Program-made: the position numbers and the translations under genes
NCBI GenBank assembly: GCA_019918135.1
Contig: WBZZ01001499.1
Span: 32,501-96,500 of the forward strand
Source: Paulinella micropora
Taxonomy: Eukaryota > Cercozoa > Imbricatea > Euglyphida > Paulinellidae
Reading direction: 5' to 3'
DNA length: 64,000 bases
The notes under the pieces: model-generated
What the model saw: the letters and a program-made list of their open reading frames with translations, nothing else
The model's database searches: none
Told to the model about the DNA's origin: nothing
In this document: positions 40,371 through 50,481 of the stretch, one piece after another
How positions within the stretch are numbered: the first letter of the stretch is position 1
How the letters are laid out: the number at the start of each line of letters is the position of its first letter

Positions 40371-43138
40371 CGATGCCCAAGAAAGCTCAAAAGAAGAAGG
40401 GGGAGGCCGAGGACGACGGCGAGGAGGAGAAGAAGATCGCTTTCTCCCTGCAACAGCGCGTGAACGTGGAACGGCTGCAGCACATCCTGACGCTGGCGCG
40501 CCTGCCAGTGGACGAGGCTGCGAAGGTGAGCGACATCATCGGTTTGTACAAGAAGAGCCACGGGAGCGCAATGATCGAATACACGGAGAGCAGGGGCTGC
40601 GAGGGGACTAGGCTCTGGGGGAAGTGTGCGATCGGCCTGAGGAAGAAGTGGATCTGTCGCATGGCCGCGGGCGATTACTACGAGTGGCTGGATATCAAGA
40701 ACGCGGCGTGTACTCTGCTCGTGCAAGCCCATGTTCAAGCACGGGATCGAGGTGCCTACAGATATTGCGTATTACGTGCAGCCAGGCGGCAGGGAAGCCA
40801 TGATCGAGGATCTGTGCGATGAGCTCAAGTGGGCGCACGACGAGGCGGGGAAGAAGCGCTGCAAGGAAGCGTTCCTCGCTGTCATCAACGGGAAAAGGGT
40901 GACTGGCGACCCCGATATAGAGTGCAACCTCCTGAAATCATGGAAGAAGGACTGGAAGAGCGTGATGCCTTCTTTCGTGATGCTGGCGGAGTACGGCCCG
41001 ATATGGCAGGCGGTGCAACAACAGCGGAACAAGCCCAATAAGGAGGCGACCTTCTTTTCCTACGTCTGGCAGAGCCTGGAGCGCAAGATTATGGAAAAGG
41101 TCGTCGAGTTCTTCCACTCACGCAGGGACGGCAAGAACAAGCTGTACAACGTGGGCGTGTGGAAACACGACGAGATCGGCGTCGAGAGAGTGTGGGGCGA
41201 AGGCAAGATCATGACGGACGAGATGATCAAGCAGGTGCAAGAGTACGTCAAGACGACGACTGGGTACGAAGTGGCCTTCCATTCGGATGTCGGGACCTGT
41301 ACTACGGCGATCAGCACTTGCACAAGCTGTCCAGCCACGACGAGAAGTGCAGGCACGACCTGGTGAAGCACGCCCGGCGTTCCAGGGACATTCGCTTCAA
41401 CGGGGAGGTACTTGGCCCCCACGCGAGAATCGAGGGAGTCTACTGCTTTGTAGGCGAGGCGGAGGAGTACATGGATCGTATCCTGATGGACACCGATTAC
41501 TACCAGAACGTCAACAAGGAAAAGCTTCTCAAGTGGTTCGTTGGTACTAGCCACCGCTTCTTCCCTGTCAAGCGCCCGTCGGAGATGCGGACTGACTGGA
41601 TCAGCTTCAGGAACTGCACCTTCAACTCGCGCACTCTGACCATCCGCACCTGGGAACAACTGCGTGCGGACGGGCAGGCTGCTCCGTTTACTGATCATTT
41701 CTACGACGTCGAGGTGGACACGGAGAAGATGATCAAGGCCATGTGCGGCGACGACGACATGACTCCCAACTGGCGAGACCTGCTTGGGTTCCAGTTGAGC
41801 AAGCCTATGTGCGAGATCTTCGAAACGTTGTTGGGCAGGCTCCAATTCCCGCTCAGGGAACGAGATAACTGGCAGGTGCTTCCTTTCATGCTGGGCGACG
41901 GGGGCACAGGGAAAGGGACAGTCATCGAGATCCTGCAGGCAATGAAGCCCTCTGGCAAGGTGGGCTCTATCAGCAAGAACACAGAGAAGAACTTTGGGCT
42001 GTCTTCGCTGTACGACAAGGAGCTAGTCGTGATCCCGGACCTGCCACTCGACTTTGCGAGCACGGTTGACCAGGCCACGATGCAAAGCATGGTGTCGGGC
42101 GAGCCGGTCAATGTGTCACTCAAGAACAAGACCGCCAAGAGCACGGTGAACTGGAAACCACCGCTTATCGTGGGCGCTAACTACATGTTCAACTACAAGG
42201 ACGGCCAAGGCCAGTGGAAGCGCCGGGTGGCTCTGTTTCTGTTTAACAATCTCGTGAAAAGGGCGGACGACGGCCTCGGGAAACACATTATCGCAAACGA
42301 AATGCCGTACATCCTGGCGCGCTGCGTCGCCAGGTACAAGCGCGCAGTGGACGAGCACCCGCGCGCAGACTTTTGGGCTGACATCGCGCCAGAGGAGCTG
42401 CGACAGAATCAGAAATTCGTGGAGAGCAGTGCAAACGTGCTGGCCCGTTTTCTGAACGAAGGCAGCAAGGACTACGGCGTTATTTACGAGAAGAACCATT
42501 TTACGCCGTGGCAAGACTTTGCGAACGCGGTCAACAAGTACCTGAAGGAGGACTGCAAGCTGCATACCGTGACTGCAGAGGATCTGGGAGATACCGCGCT
42601 GCGCAGGTCCGAATACGAAGTCCATCGGGTGCAGGCGACCTCGGGCCTGACCAAGAAAGACGTCCGCGTAAACTACTGTATGTTTTGTCCTCGGTCTACC
42701 AAGGAACTTGGACATGTATGCGACGTGTCGTGTGAGTCTATCATATGTGGCTTCGCCCGTGGATGTGGTCATGCGAACGCTCCACGTAACAAGAAGCCTG
42801 GGATCGTGCATATGCGCTTGCTTACGCGCAGAGCCTATGACCGGGCGATGATGGGGTCGGCGGAAGAGGAGGAAGAAAATGAGCCTTTTATGGACTCGGG
42901 GGAGGCGAGCGAGGAGGCATGTTCGGTGCTCATGGTACAGACCGGTATGGTTGCCGACAAAAAAGCAGCCTTGCGGATGATCAAGCGACTGAAAGAAAAG
43001 GCAGTTAAGGACGCGCTGAAAGTAGCAGGCAAACGCAGGAACAAGAAGGAAGAAGGCAAGGAAGAAGCGGAACAGCGACAGAACAAGAGGCAGCGCTTTG
43101 ACGATGCAGATCACGTGACTGCCGACGCGAGCACGTGA
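40371..43138 (+). pseudogene. D5-like helicase-primase (superfamily 3 helicase)
   Basis: Starts MPKKAQKKKGEAEDDGEEEK with a basic/acidic leader. The N-terminal half has a primase-like region with YVKTTTGYEVAF and FLSYVWQ-type helices. The SF3 helicase core is clear: GDGGTGKGTVIEIL (Walker A), KELVVIPDLP (Walker B) and PPLIVGANYMFNY (motif C with sensor Asn). WKRRVALFLFNN follows, the usual D5 arginine-finger segment. A cysteine-rich stretch (NYCMFCPRSTKELGHVCDV) and a Lys/Arg tail with RRNKKEEGKEE close the protein. In large DNA viruses this enzyme primes and unwinds at replication forks. The gene is broken (about two interruptions), but the helicase half reads openly. Confidence 0.85.
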
Positions 43139-43278
43139 AAGCATTTCATTAGACTTTTTTATGTTCCAAAAAAAGAATGAATAAAACAAAAAAAGGCGCG
43201 CGCCTGACAGAGACCACAGCGAATTGAACTGTGACACATTTTTTCTTGTGCATACTGTTTTTGACTCGTTAGGCTAAC

Positions 43279-43617
43279 ATGTCAGACACACAAACTACCA
43301 AAGTTGACAATAAGCTACTGTTCGTTGCCGGGTGCCTTCCTGCCCGTTTTTTACTGGCCAAAGTGGCACTTGACGCGGCACCGCCGACCAAACACAAGCT
43401 GCGTGTTCTTGCCATGGTCCCGGCCGTCGTGTGGCTTTCAGAAATTTTGAACAAACAAGAAAAAGGCTTCCTGGGCGGTCAAGTGTGGTGGGCCGATAAC
43501 CGCTTGTGGCACGGGCTGCTTTATATGCTATTTGCTTCTACGGGGAAAGGAGAATTACTAGTGACGGAAGCCCTGCTGGCTTCGTACTTTGGCTTCCAGC
43601 ATTTCAGCAGAGAATGA
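43279..43617 (+). CDS. Small viral membrane protein (112 aa)
   Basis: Begins MSDTQTTKVDNKLLFVAGCL, with hydrophobic stretches at residues ~43-56 (VLAMVPAVVWLSEI) and ~78-105. GGQVWWADNRLWHGLLYMLF recalls a motif (VWW-x-x-x-R-x-x-H-x-x-x-Y-x-x-F-A) of small conserved membrane proteins in large DNA viruses; the parallel is from memory. The role is unknown. The intact frame sits 37 bases before the reductase start, so the two may be co-expressed. Confidence 0.6.
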   Translation: MSDTQTTKVDNKLLFVAGCLPARFLLAKVALDAAPPTKHKLRVLAMVPAVVWLSEILNKQEKGFLGGQVWWADNRLWHGLLYMLFASTGKGELLVTEALLASYFGFQHFSRE

Positions 43618-43654
43618 TTTTTTTTCTCTTGTGCCAGTATGTAAGCACGGCGAA

Positions 43655-45923
43655 ATGCAGGTCAAAAAAAGAGATGGTTCGTTGGAGCCGGTGTGTTTCG
43701 ACAAGATCTTGCAGCGCATCGCGATCCTTGCGAGTGACCTGCCCGGGCCAATGCGGTCGAGGTGGCCAAAACCGCTATTGCCGGCCTACGAAATTGCATC
43801 TCCACGTCCGAACTGGATGGACTCGCGGCCGCAACCTGCGCCAGCCTGGCCTCTTACCACCCCGACTACGCGCTGCTCGGCGGCCGCCTTGAGGCTAGCA
43901 ATGTCCAAAAACAGTGTTCCCCCACGTTCCAGGGCGCGATGGACCGTCTGCGCCTGTCGTTGGTGCCCAGCTTTTCTGTCTTTGTCGACAAGCACGCCGC
44001 CGCCCTGAACGCAATGATAAGACGGGAACGAGACCTCAATTTTGACTTTTTTGGCATAGCTACGCTCAAGCAAGGCTACCTCCTCAAAGACAGTGACGAC
44101 AAGATCTGCGAGACGCCGCAATATCTGTATATGCGAATTGCGGTGGCTCTGCACCATGGCCTGGAAGACAGCGGAGACAGAGTCTTGCTCAAGATCCAGG
44201 ACACTTACAATCTCTTAAGTGCCGGGCTGTACAGCCATGCTTCACCAACCATGTTCCATGCCGGCCTGCGCCGGAACCAGCAGCTGGCTTCGTGTTTCTT
44301 GCTGCCCGTTAGAGAAGACTCGCTTTCCGGGATCTTCGAGACGGTGAAAGACTGTGCAATTATCTCCAAGCATGCAGGGGGCATTGGGCTGTACGCAGGC
44401 AACGTGCGAGCGACAGGATCCAAGATTTACGGGACGGGGGGCAAAAGCGACGGGATCGTGCCGCTTTGTCGGATTCTGAACGAGACGAGTCGCTACGCCA
44501 ATCAGTCAGGACGTAGGAAAGGGGCGTTTGCGGTGTACATGCCCCCTTGGCACAAGGACATCTACGACTTCCTTGCCTTGCGCCAGAATACAGGTGCGGC
44601 GGAAACGAGAGCGCGGGATCTGTTTACTGCGCTTAGTATTCCATCGCTTTTTATGGAACGAGTGCGCGACGACGGTGACTGGACACTGTTTTGTCCGACC
44701 GAGGTGCCGGGACTAGACGAGTGCTGGGGCAAGCTCTGGGAGTCTCGCTACACCCACGCAGAGAAAACACTGCAGGGCCAAAAAGTAAAAGCTCGGTATC
44801 TGTGGTCAGCCATTTTGAAAGCTCAAATCGAAACAGGCACCCCCTACTTGATCTTTCGGGACCACGCCAATGCCAAGAGCAACCAGCAGCATTCCGGTAC
44901 CATCAAGAACTCGAACCTGTGCGCGGAGATCATGGAAGTGAGCTCGTCCGAAGAGACTGCCGTCTGCAACCTCGCGTCGCTGTGTCTGCCCCGTTTTGTC
45001 ACAGAGGACAAAAAACTCGACATCAGCCTCCTCCACGCCGTCACGCGTAGTGCGGTAAAAGCACTGGACCGTGTCATTGACCTGAGCACTTACCCCGTCC
45101 CCGAGGCTAAAATGTCAACCTTGGAGCACAGGCCGGTTGGGTTGGGTATCTGTGGACTGGCAGACCTGTTCATGATCATGGGAGTTTCCTTTGAGAGCCC
45201 CGAAGCAGCCGTCTTGAATGAGCGAGTCTCTCGCGAAATCTACTACGCGGCCGTGTCTGCTAGTGTAGAATTGGCCAGAGAAAAGGGGTGCTATCCGGAG
45301 TTCGAAGGTAGTCCCGCCTCGCAAGGCAAGCTGCAGCCGGACCTTTGGGGCGTGGAGCGCTCGACTGACAGATGGGTTAAGCTCAAGGCAGACATAAAGG
45401 CTCATGGTTTACGTAATAGTTTACTTGTAGCACTAATGCCCACGGCTAGCACCTCTCAGATACTGGGAGTGAACGAGAGTTTTGAACCAATTTTTAGCAA
45501 TCTTATGGTCAGACGTACTTTGGCAGGGGAACACACACTGCTTAATCGATATCTGGTAAGATCACTCGAAGCAGGGGGCTCTGGACCCCGGCAGTCAGAG
45601 CGCAGCTTCTGGCAAACGACGGGTCAGTCCAGGACATTGCAACCATAGTATTACCGGACGACATTAAACAAGTGTACAAGACGGTCTGGGAAGTGCCGAT
45701 GAAGACACAACTGCAATTCTCTGCGCTGCGTGGTCCTTACGTGTGTCAGTCGCAGTCACTCAACGTCTACTTAGCCAACGCGACCGAGCGCAAGCTGTCT
45801 TCGTCTCATTTTTTTGCCTGGGAATCGGGCTTAAAGACCGGCTGCTATTACCTTCGAACCAAGGCAGTTACTAGCGCCAGACAATCGTGTACTGGTGATG
45901 TGTGTGTCATGTGTACAGTTTAA
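43655..45923 (+). pseudogene. RNR1: Ribonucleoside-diphosphate reductase large subunit (class Ia)
   Basis: The start ATG at 43655 gives MQVKKRDGSLEPVCFDKILQ, the ATP-cone beginning. Landmarks in order are ASPTMFHAGLRRNQQLASCF (first redox Cys), GGIGLYAGNVRATGSKIYGT, RRKGAFAVYMPPWHKDIYDF, NSNLCAEIMEVSSSEE (active-site Cys with Asn/Glu) and CNLASLCLP. PTASTSQILGVNESFEPIFS and the C-terminal CxxC-type tail GDVCVMCTV follow. It reduces NDPs to dNDPs with a small subunit not present in the window; viruses carry it to supply dNTPs. The gene is broken (about two interruptions). Its stop touches the stop of the convergent neighbour. Confidence 0.93.
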
Positions 45924-46658
45924 TTAAACTAGGTCTACGGTCAAGTCCATGGCCAAATGGCCTCCCTCGCCGTTCTCTTCGCCGGACAGTGAGACGCCAA
46001 ACGCTTCTTTTTCCGATATGTCTTGGTCCGGGTAGCCCAAGCCCTCGTGTTGCTTGCGGATTTGTAGCACGCGCCACGAGAGTGTGACTTTTTCGCCCTT
46101 AGAACACAGCGCCGTGGCTTGAATCACCGTTTTCACCACGTCTCCCTTTTGCAGCGTGGCAGTGTCGGCCCCGCCCAAGAACCTCGCCTCCGTGACCGTG
46201 ACGGTCAGACGCGGTGCCCAGGCCCGGTCCGATTTCTGCGAAGTGCGCAGCCGTGTGCAGGGCTGGTAGCAGCACTTGACTTGATCGTCGCTCCGCGCCA
46301 TCGGGCCGGCCCTCTTCATCGTCGGCACAACCTTGTCGCGGTTCTCCACCACGAGCTCGGCCACACGATCGTCGATCGCTCGCACCACCTGGTACGATTG
46401 CAGCACCGCACCATACTGTTGCGCGTGCTTGAAGTCGAGGTCAATGGTAGTCTTGGCCGACTTGTTGCCTTGGTCGTACGTCGAGGGATCCCAGGCCAGT
46501 TGCATGCCTGGGAGAACCAGCGTTAAGCTTTTCTTGTCATAACACAGGTTCGAAAAGATGCTCCCGTACGCACTTCTTGATTCAGACAGGTGCAGCTTCT
46601 TCGGGTCGGCCGCCGGGTCAAAGGCCTTGACTTGGTTGTTGTCAGTGACGATAGACAT
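45924..46658 (-). CDS. Unknown viral protein (244 aa), possible ssDNA-binding type
   Basis: Starts MSIVTDNNQVKAFDPAADPK and ends GGHLAMDLTVDLV. The middle has two cysteines (VKCCYQPCTRL) and a beta-rich C-terminal half (RLTVTVTEARFLGGADTATL, VTLSWRVLQIRKQHE). No membrane segment or catalytic motif is seen. Placed among replication genes, and with beta-strand-rich, acidic C-terminal character, it could be a ssDNA-binding protein, but this is unproven. The frame is intact. It shares a 147-bp divergent promoter gap with the clamp gene. Confidence 0.5.
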   Translation of the reverse strand: MSIVTDNNQVKAFDPAADPKKLHLSESRSAYGSIFSNLCYDKKSLTLVLPGMQLAWDPSTYDQGNKSAKTTIDLDFKHAQQYGAVLQSYQVVRAIDDRVAELVVENRDKVVPTMKRAGPMARSDDQVKCCYQPCTRLRTSQKSDRAWAPRLTVTVTEARFLGGADTATLQKGDVVKTVIQATALCSKGEKVTLSWRVLQIRKQHEGLGYPDQDISEKEAFGVSLSGEENGEGGHLAMDLTVDLV

Positions 46659-46805
46659 TTCGATTTGTGGGGCTCTTTTTTATTTTGACAGTACAGGGTT
46701 TTCTTTGTTTTCAGCTTTTGAATCTTAAATCTCGAATCTCGCAATTTAAAAGTTTTAATTAGAAAGAGAGAAAAAAAAGTGGCAAAAGGACAATCGTCTC
46801 AAAAA
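46659..46805. promoter_or_regulatory. Divergent promoter gap
   Basis: 147 AT-rich bases between oppositely directed starts, notably AATTTAAAAGTTTTAATTAG near 46742-46761. Both genes probably share this control region. Confidence 0.4.
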
Positions 46806-47753
46806 ATGATGACTCGTTTTCTTTGGAGGTCCAAGACCCATGGGATTGCGTTCAGACGGGCGCTCGACTCGTTGTCGCCGCTATTGCTGGAGGCTCGAAT
46901 CGAGGCCACGGTCGACAAGCTCGTGCTCTGCAGCGCGGCCGACGGGCTGGTCGGGCAGTTCGTGGTCCCCTTTTCGGGCGCCAATGGTGATTATGTCAAC
47001 CTGATGTTCCCCAAGTGCGTGTTCAGCGTTGACCTGAAGGAAATGAGCTGTTGGCTTTCTACTTTCCGCGAGGGCATGGTCTTGGAACTTTCAGTCGCGG
47101 TCGACAACAAGCTCTGTGTCAAGTTTTACAACGAGGCCAAATCATTCGAGCACTACTCTGACCTGACCTCGCTGCTCGTGTCCCAGGAGGCGGCTTTTCT
47201 ACCGACGACCGAGTGGACCAACGTCGACCGACTCGTCGAAGTGTCTGGCCCCGCCCTGAACGCCGTTATCCGGCATCATTCCAAATCCAATTCGCACTGC
47301 CGTCTGTTTGTGGAAGGGAACAGGCTCTGCACGGAATCCTCGCTAAGGGCTGTGGACGCAAGTCGGCTGGCGCGCACTTCGCTTGGCGGCATCGCCCTGC
47401 TCGCGGAGGACAAGGACTCGCTGTTGAAATCGGACCTATCACACCCGCCTACCGAAGCCGGCGAGTGTGTCTACGCCCTGGAAGTCCTCAAGAAGATACT
47501 CAAGTCGTGCGCTTTCCAGGAGAAAAAGACTGGCCGGGTGCTGGTCGGCGCTGCCCCGAACGTGCTGCACCTCGTCTTCAAGCGGGACGGCGGCCCGTGG
47601 CTCAAGTACACTGTACTTGCTGACACCGAATCATCGCCCCCTTTGCCCACGCTGGCGCCGCTCGCCCTGACCACCGACAGCGCCGCCGAGGAGAGTGAAC
47701 AGCGCAGGGTGGTTAAACGCAAGAAGAAGAACCCGAAGAGGAAGAGAGACTAA
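46806..47753 (+). CDS. Sliding-clamp (PCNA-like) protein
   Basis: The first ATG pair at 46806/46809 gives MMTRFLWRSKTHGIAFRRAL; an upstream in-frame GTG at 46779 is not needed. LLEARIEATVDKLVLCSAAD and CVFSVDLKEMSCWLSTFREG match the N-terminal PCNA fold (strands, then the helix before the second sheet). The second half (ECVYALEVLKKILKSCAFQE, then VLVGAAPNVLHLVFKRD) fits the C-terminal clamp domain. The protein ends in a basic tail (KRKKKNPKRKRD), a likely nuclear signal. It would tether the viral polymerase to DNA. At ~315 residues it is longer than PCNA (~260). The frame is intact; its stop overlaps that of the next gene. Confidence 0.65.
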   Translation: MMTRFLWRSKTHGIAFRRALDSLSPLLLEARIEATVDKLVLCSAADGLVGQFVVPFSGANGDYVNLMFPKCVFSVDLKEMSCWLSTFREGMVLELSVAVDNKLCVKFYNEAKSFEHYSDLTSLLVSQEAAFLPTTEWTNVDRLVEVSGPALNAVIRHHSKSNSHCRLFVEGNRLCTESSLRAVDASRLARTSLGGIALLAEDKDSLLKSDLSHPPTEAGECVYALEVLKKILKSCAFQEKKTGRVLVGAAPNVLHLVFKRDGGPWLKYTVLADTESSPPLPTLAPLALTTDSAAEESEQRRVVKRKKKNPKRKRD

Positions 47754-47976
47754 TCCCAGGCAGGCGCTTGAGCCTCCTTAGTGTACTTGCGGCCAGCGAG
47801 CTTGCTAATAAAATTATTTTGTGTCTCTTTTCTATGCACCGGCACGTACCAATTCACAACCCGTCCCACGGCCCTGAAAGCCGAGATGTCTAGCGGTCCG
47901 CCGTAATCTACTAGCTCGTGGCGTGGCGGCGCCGGCTGCACTAGCTGCTTGTGTAGATTGACTCTTACTTTACATT
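47750..47976 (-). CDS. C-terminal part of an unknown viral gene
   Basis: The open frame reads VRVNLHKQLVQPAPPRHELV and then GRVVNWYVPVHRKETQNNFI, ending KEAQAPAWD. No ATG is seen, and the upstream side runs into the copia element. This suggests a viral gene cut by that insertion. The stop overlaps the clamp stop by two bases. Confidence 0.4.
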
Positions 47977-48246
47977 ACAATAACGGTTAGAATAATTTCT
48001 GACAGCAGTTACTCGTGATATGACAATTACGTCATTTATTATATGTCGATAGGACTGATTTACCAATTATTTACGACTGACCTAATTAATGAATTTGGCA
48101 TTGTCAGCCAGTCACATGTTATGGTTTTGCCGCCTTCAGTTTGGCGGTAATAATTTTACTCAATAAATCTCTCACAATCTGTTCAACTGCGAACTACCAA
48201 AGTGTCCCGGTCTTCAACCCGGCCTCTGTCAACTAAGCTACCGGAT
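47950..48246 (+). other. Copia 5' leader / LTR candidate
   Basis: AT-rich non-coding stretch with an AATAAA-like CTCAATAAATCTC near 48160 and a change to coding sequence at 48265. No matching copy is seen after the pol region, so LTR identity is not shown. Confidence 0.35.
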
Positions 48247-48264
48247 TTATAAATACATTGGGTT

Positions 48265-50388
48265 ATGAGTGCTTCTGCGACGAAGGATGCGGCGACTGTG
48301 ATCCTGCAAGGCAAGGCGCCTGCGTTCATCGATGGTATTAAGGGGAGAAGCTGGGATGACTGGTTTGCGCAGGCAAGGGCGGATTTGTCCTCGGTCGAAT
48401 GCTGGGAATATGTCGCGCCTTTGGCTGATGTACTGAGATGGCGGTCTGAGATTGAAGCTGAGCCTGCGGCGGGAGCACCGGATGCGGCTTACGGGGACCG
48501 GAAGGAGAACAAGAGAGAGGCTAAGGCGAGGGAGGCAAAGGCTCCTGCGGACGCAAAAGCTGGACCGGGGGCAGGAGATGGCATTACTTTGACCATGCAA
48601 CAGCGACGGAAGATCATAGCCAGAAGGACGCAGATCTTCATGTGGTTGTACAAAGCGCTAGAGTACGGATCGCCGGCGGAGAGGATTGTCCGACACTTGG
48701 TCAGAGAGCCTGCGCTGCGACCGGAGGAGCTCGTCGGCATCCTGCGTCAACGCTACCAAGGGAATGCGGCCCACCAGAAGCAGAAAAGGAACAGCATCGT
48801 AAGCAACTGGCAATTTAATGCTAAAGATGATATGATGGCACAGCTGAGGGACTTTATGAGTCATTGTGAGTTCCCAGAGGATCATGGTGAACCGGTCAGT
48901 GTCACACTGCAGATGCAGTTCGTGAAGACCGCCCTGGCAAAGTGTGCAGAGAAGCATTTGTGGAAGCCGTTCTTGGATGCGCAAGTTACCAATCCATCGC
49001 TGGAGTGGGACGACTTCGAAGCGGCCTTCGAAAGGAGAGTAATCGCTAATGAAGAGCAGAGGATGGCTACCAAAGAGGAGGCGGCGATGTGGGCGAACGG
49101 GCAAGCGAAAGGTGGCAAGAGCGACAAGGGGGATAAGGGCGGCAAGAGCGATAGGCCGAAGCTGGAGTGCTACAACTGTTCAAAAGGCCACAAGTACTTC
49201 AGGTGCATGGAGAAGTGTCGCATACCTGGGCACGAGCATGTAGGCAAGTCGTGCCCAACGCTCAAGGACAGGTACCGCAAGAAAATTCCTAAGGAAGAAA
49301 AACCGAAGAAAGATGTCGCGGCAAATGGAGGGAGAGACCAAGGACGCAAAGGTTCTGGTGCCCCGAGGAACCCCCCCGCCGCGGCCGTGTCGTGTATGGC
49401 GTTTGATCTAAGACGTCAAAGGCGAGCAACGATGGTTGATCCTGTTCCAAGATATGCAGTGGGTGAGGAGGAGTACCTGGCTCCGGCGGCGGATGGTTCG
49501 GGACTGCGGGTGATACCTAAGAAGGGTGAGAAGACGTGTGGGTATGCATTTATGGCTCAGAATGAGACGAGGTTCGTTTTTGTGGCACCACCGGAGAGCG
49601 AGGCTGAAGGGAACCAAAGCAATGGGACGGTGAACGTGGCCGACTTCTGTACGGTGTTCAACAATGCTCCCCTGGCGGAGCTGCATTGGTGCAAGTGGTA
49701 CTACAATCTCCGCATCTCTCCGGACGAATGGGAGCAATGGGCTAGTGGACTGTCGGGGGCTGAACCCTGTGGCAAAGACACGCCGGTACCCTTGGAATGT
49801 GAAGCGTGTAGTGTCACCCAGCTTGCCAAGCCCAAGATGTGCTCTAGATGCAAAATGGTGGCGTACTGCGATAGAGGGTGCCAGAGAATCGACTACCCAG
49901 CCCATAAGGAGTTCTGCAAATGGACGCAGAACGAAGGCAAGGAAGACTGGGCTAAAGTCGTCGAGAGTGGCCGCGAGCCTCGGGGGTTGGGACCTCATAG
50001 TCTGAATGAAACGAGACGAAGAGGGGATGTGGCCTACAGAAGGCTGCTGAGGTATTGTACCGTCAGACCGGAAGTGGGGGAGAGTGCTATGGCGCTACAA
50101 CCGAGGTACAACGACATCTTGCTGCTGATGGGCCCGCCCAAAGAAGCAAACGAGTATGTACAGGCGAGCTGGGACATACTCCAAGAGGCGAAGAGGCATG
50201 TGACCTCGGAACCGCAACGGGTGTTGCTACGTGCCAAAGAACGTTACTTCCCCTGGGTATATCAACTGTCTTCGATTGAGGCAGCTACAGAGCAGGCGTT
50301 GGCGCAACGGCGTGCTGGGCTAAACACATCAGCTACGACAATGGGTCGAAGTGGTGGCACTAGTGGTGTGATTGCAGGACAGGGGTAG
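48265..50388 (+). CDS. gag: Copia gag protein with zinc knuckle and MYND finger (707 aa)
   Basis: The N-terminus PAFIDGIKGRSWDDWFAQAR is copia-gag-like. The middle helices include MWLYKALEYGSPAERIVRHL. A CCHC-like knuckle is at about residues 305-335: CYNCSKGHKYFRCMEKC and H-x3-KSC. Unusually, residues ~510-555 form a MYND zinc finger: CEAC ... MCSRCKMVAYCDRGCQ, then YPAHKEFCK. All seven Cys and the His of the MYND pattern are present. MYND fingers are protein-protein interaction modules, so the capsid protein may have captured a host domain. The frame is open. Confidence 0.8.
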   Translation: MSASATKDAATVILQGKAPAFIDGIKGRSWDDWFAQARADLSSVECWEYVAPLADVLRWRSEIEAEPAAGAPDAAYGDRKENKREAKAREAKAPADAKAGPGAGDGITLTMQQRRKIIARRTQIFMWLYKALEYGSPAERIVRHLVREPALRPEELVGILRQRYQGNAAHQKQKRNSIVSNWQFNAKDDMMAQLRDFMSHCEFPEDHGEPVSVTLQMQFVKTALAKCAEKHLWKPFLDAQVTNPSLEWDDFEAAFERRVIANEEQRMATKEEAAMWANGQAKGGKSDKGDKGGKSDRPKLECYNCSKGHKYFRCMEKCRIPGHEHVGKSCPTLKDRYRKKIPKEEKPKKDVAANGGRDQGRKGSGAPRNPPAAAVSCMAFDLRRQRRATMVDPVPRYAVGEEEYLAPAADGSGLRVIPKKGEKTCGYAFMAQNETRFVFVAPPESEAEGNQSNGTVNVADFCTVFNNAPLAELHWCKWYYNLRISPDEWEQWASGLSGAEPCGKDTPVPLECEACSVTQLAKPKMCSRCKMVAYCDRGCQRIDYPAHKEFCKWTQNEGKEDWAKVVESGREPRGLGPHSLNETRRRGDVAYRRLLRYCTVRPEVGESAMALQPRYNDILLLMGPPKEANEYVQASWDILQEAKRHVTSEPQRVLLRAKERYFPWVYQLSSIEAATEQALAQRRAGLNTSATTMGRSGGTSGVIAGQG

Positions 50389-50481
50389 TCGGCTTACAGT
50401 GAAAGACGAGTTGGACGATGGGAAGAGGAGCGAACGGTCATCACACTAGAGGGCGGTGGAGGTGATCCAGTACCCCGGAAT

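Larger units (their letters stand above)
39290..47945. mobile_element. Endogenous fragment of a large DNA virus (nucleocytoplasmic type), ~8.6 kb
   Basis: GC-rich, intronless, tightly packed genes on both strands: D5-like helicase-primase, small membrane protein, ribonucleotide reductase large subunit, an unknown protein and a sliding-clamp-like protein. Two pairs of convergent genes touch or overlap at their stops. This set is typical of nucleocytoplasmic large DNA viruses. It is bounded on the left by GAA/GA repeats and on the right by a copia element. Several genes are broken (about four interruptions in total), while others read through, so the copy is a moderately young fossil. No capsid gene is in the window. 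Confidence 0.8.

Noticed and set aside
42116-43237. - strand frame of 373 codons
   Set aside because: Antisense of the helicase gene, whose motifs are clear on the + strand.
8769-47945. One continuous virus spanning the Polinton-like element and the GC-rich fragment
   Set aside because: The Polinton-like element has its own repeats and target duplication, and a LINE and SINE nest with different composition separates the two.
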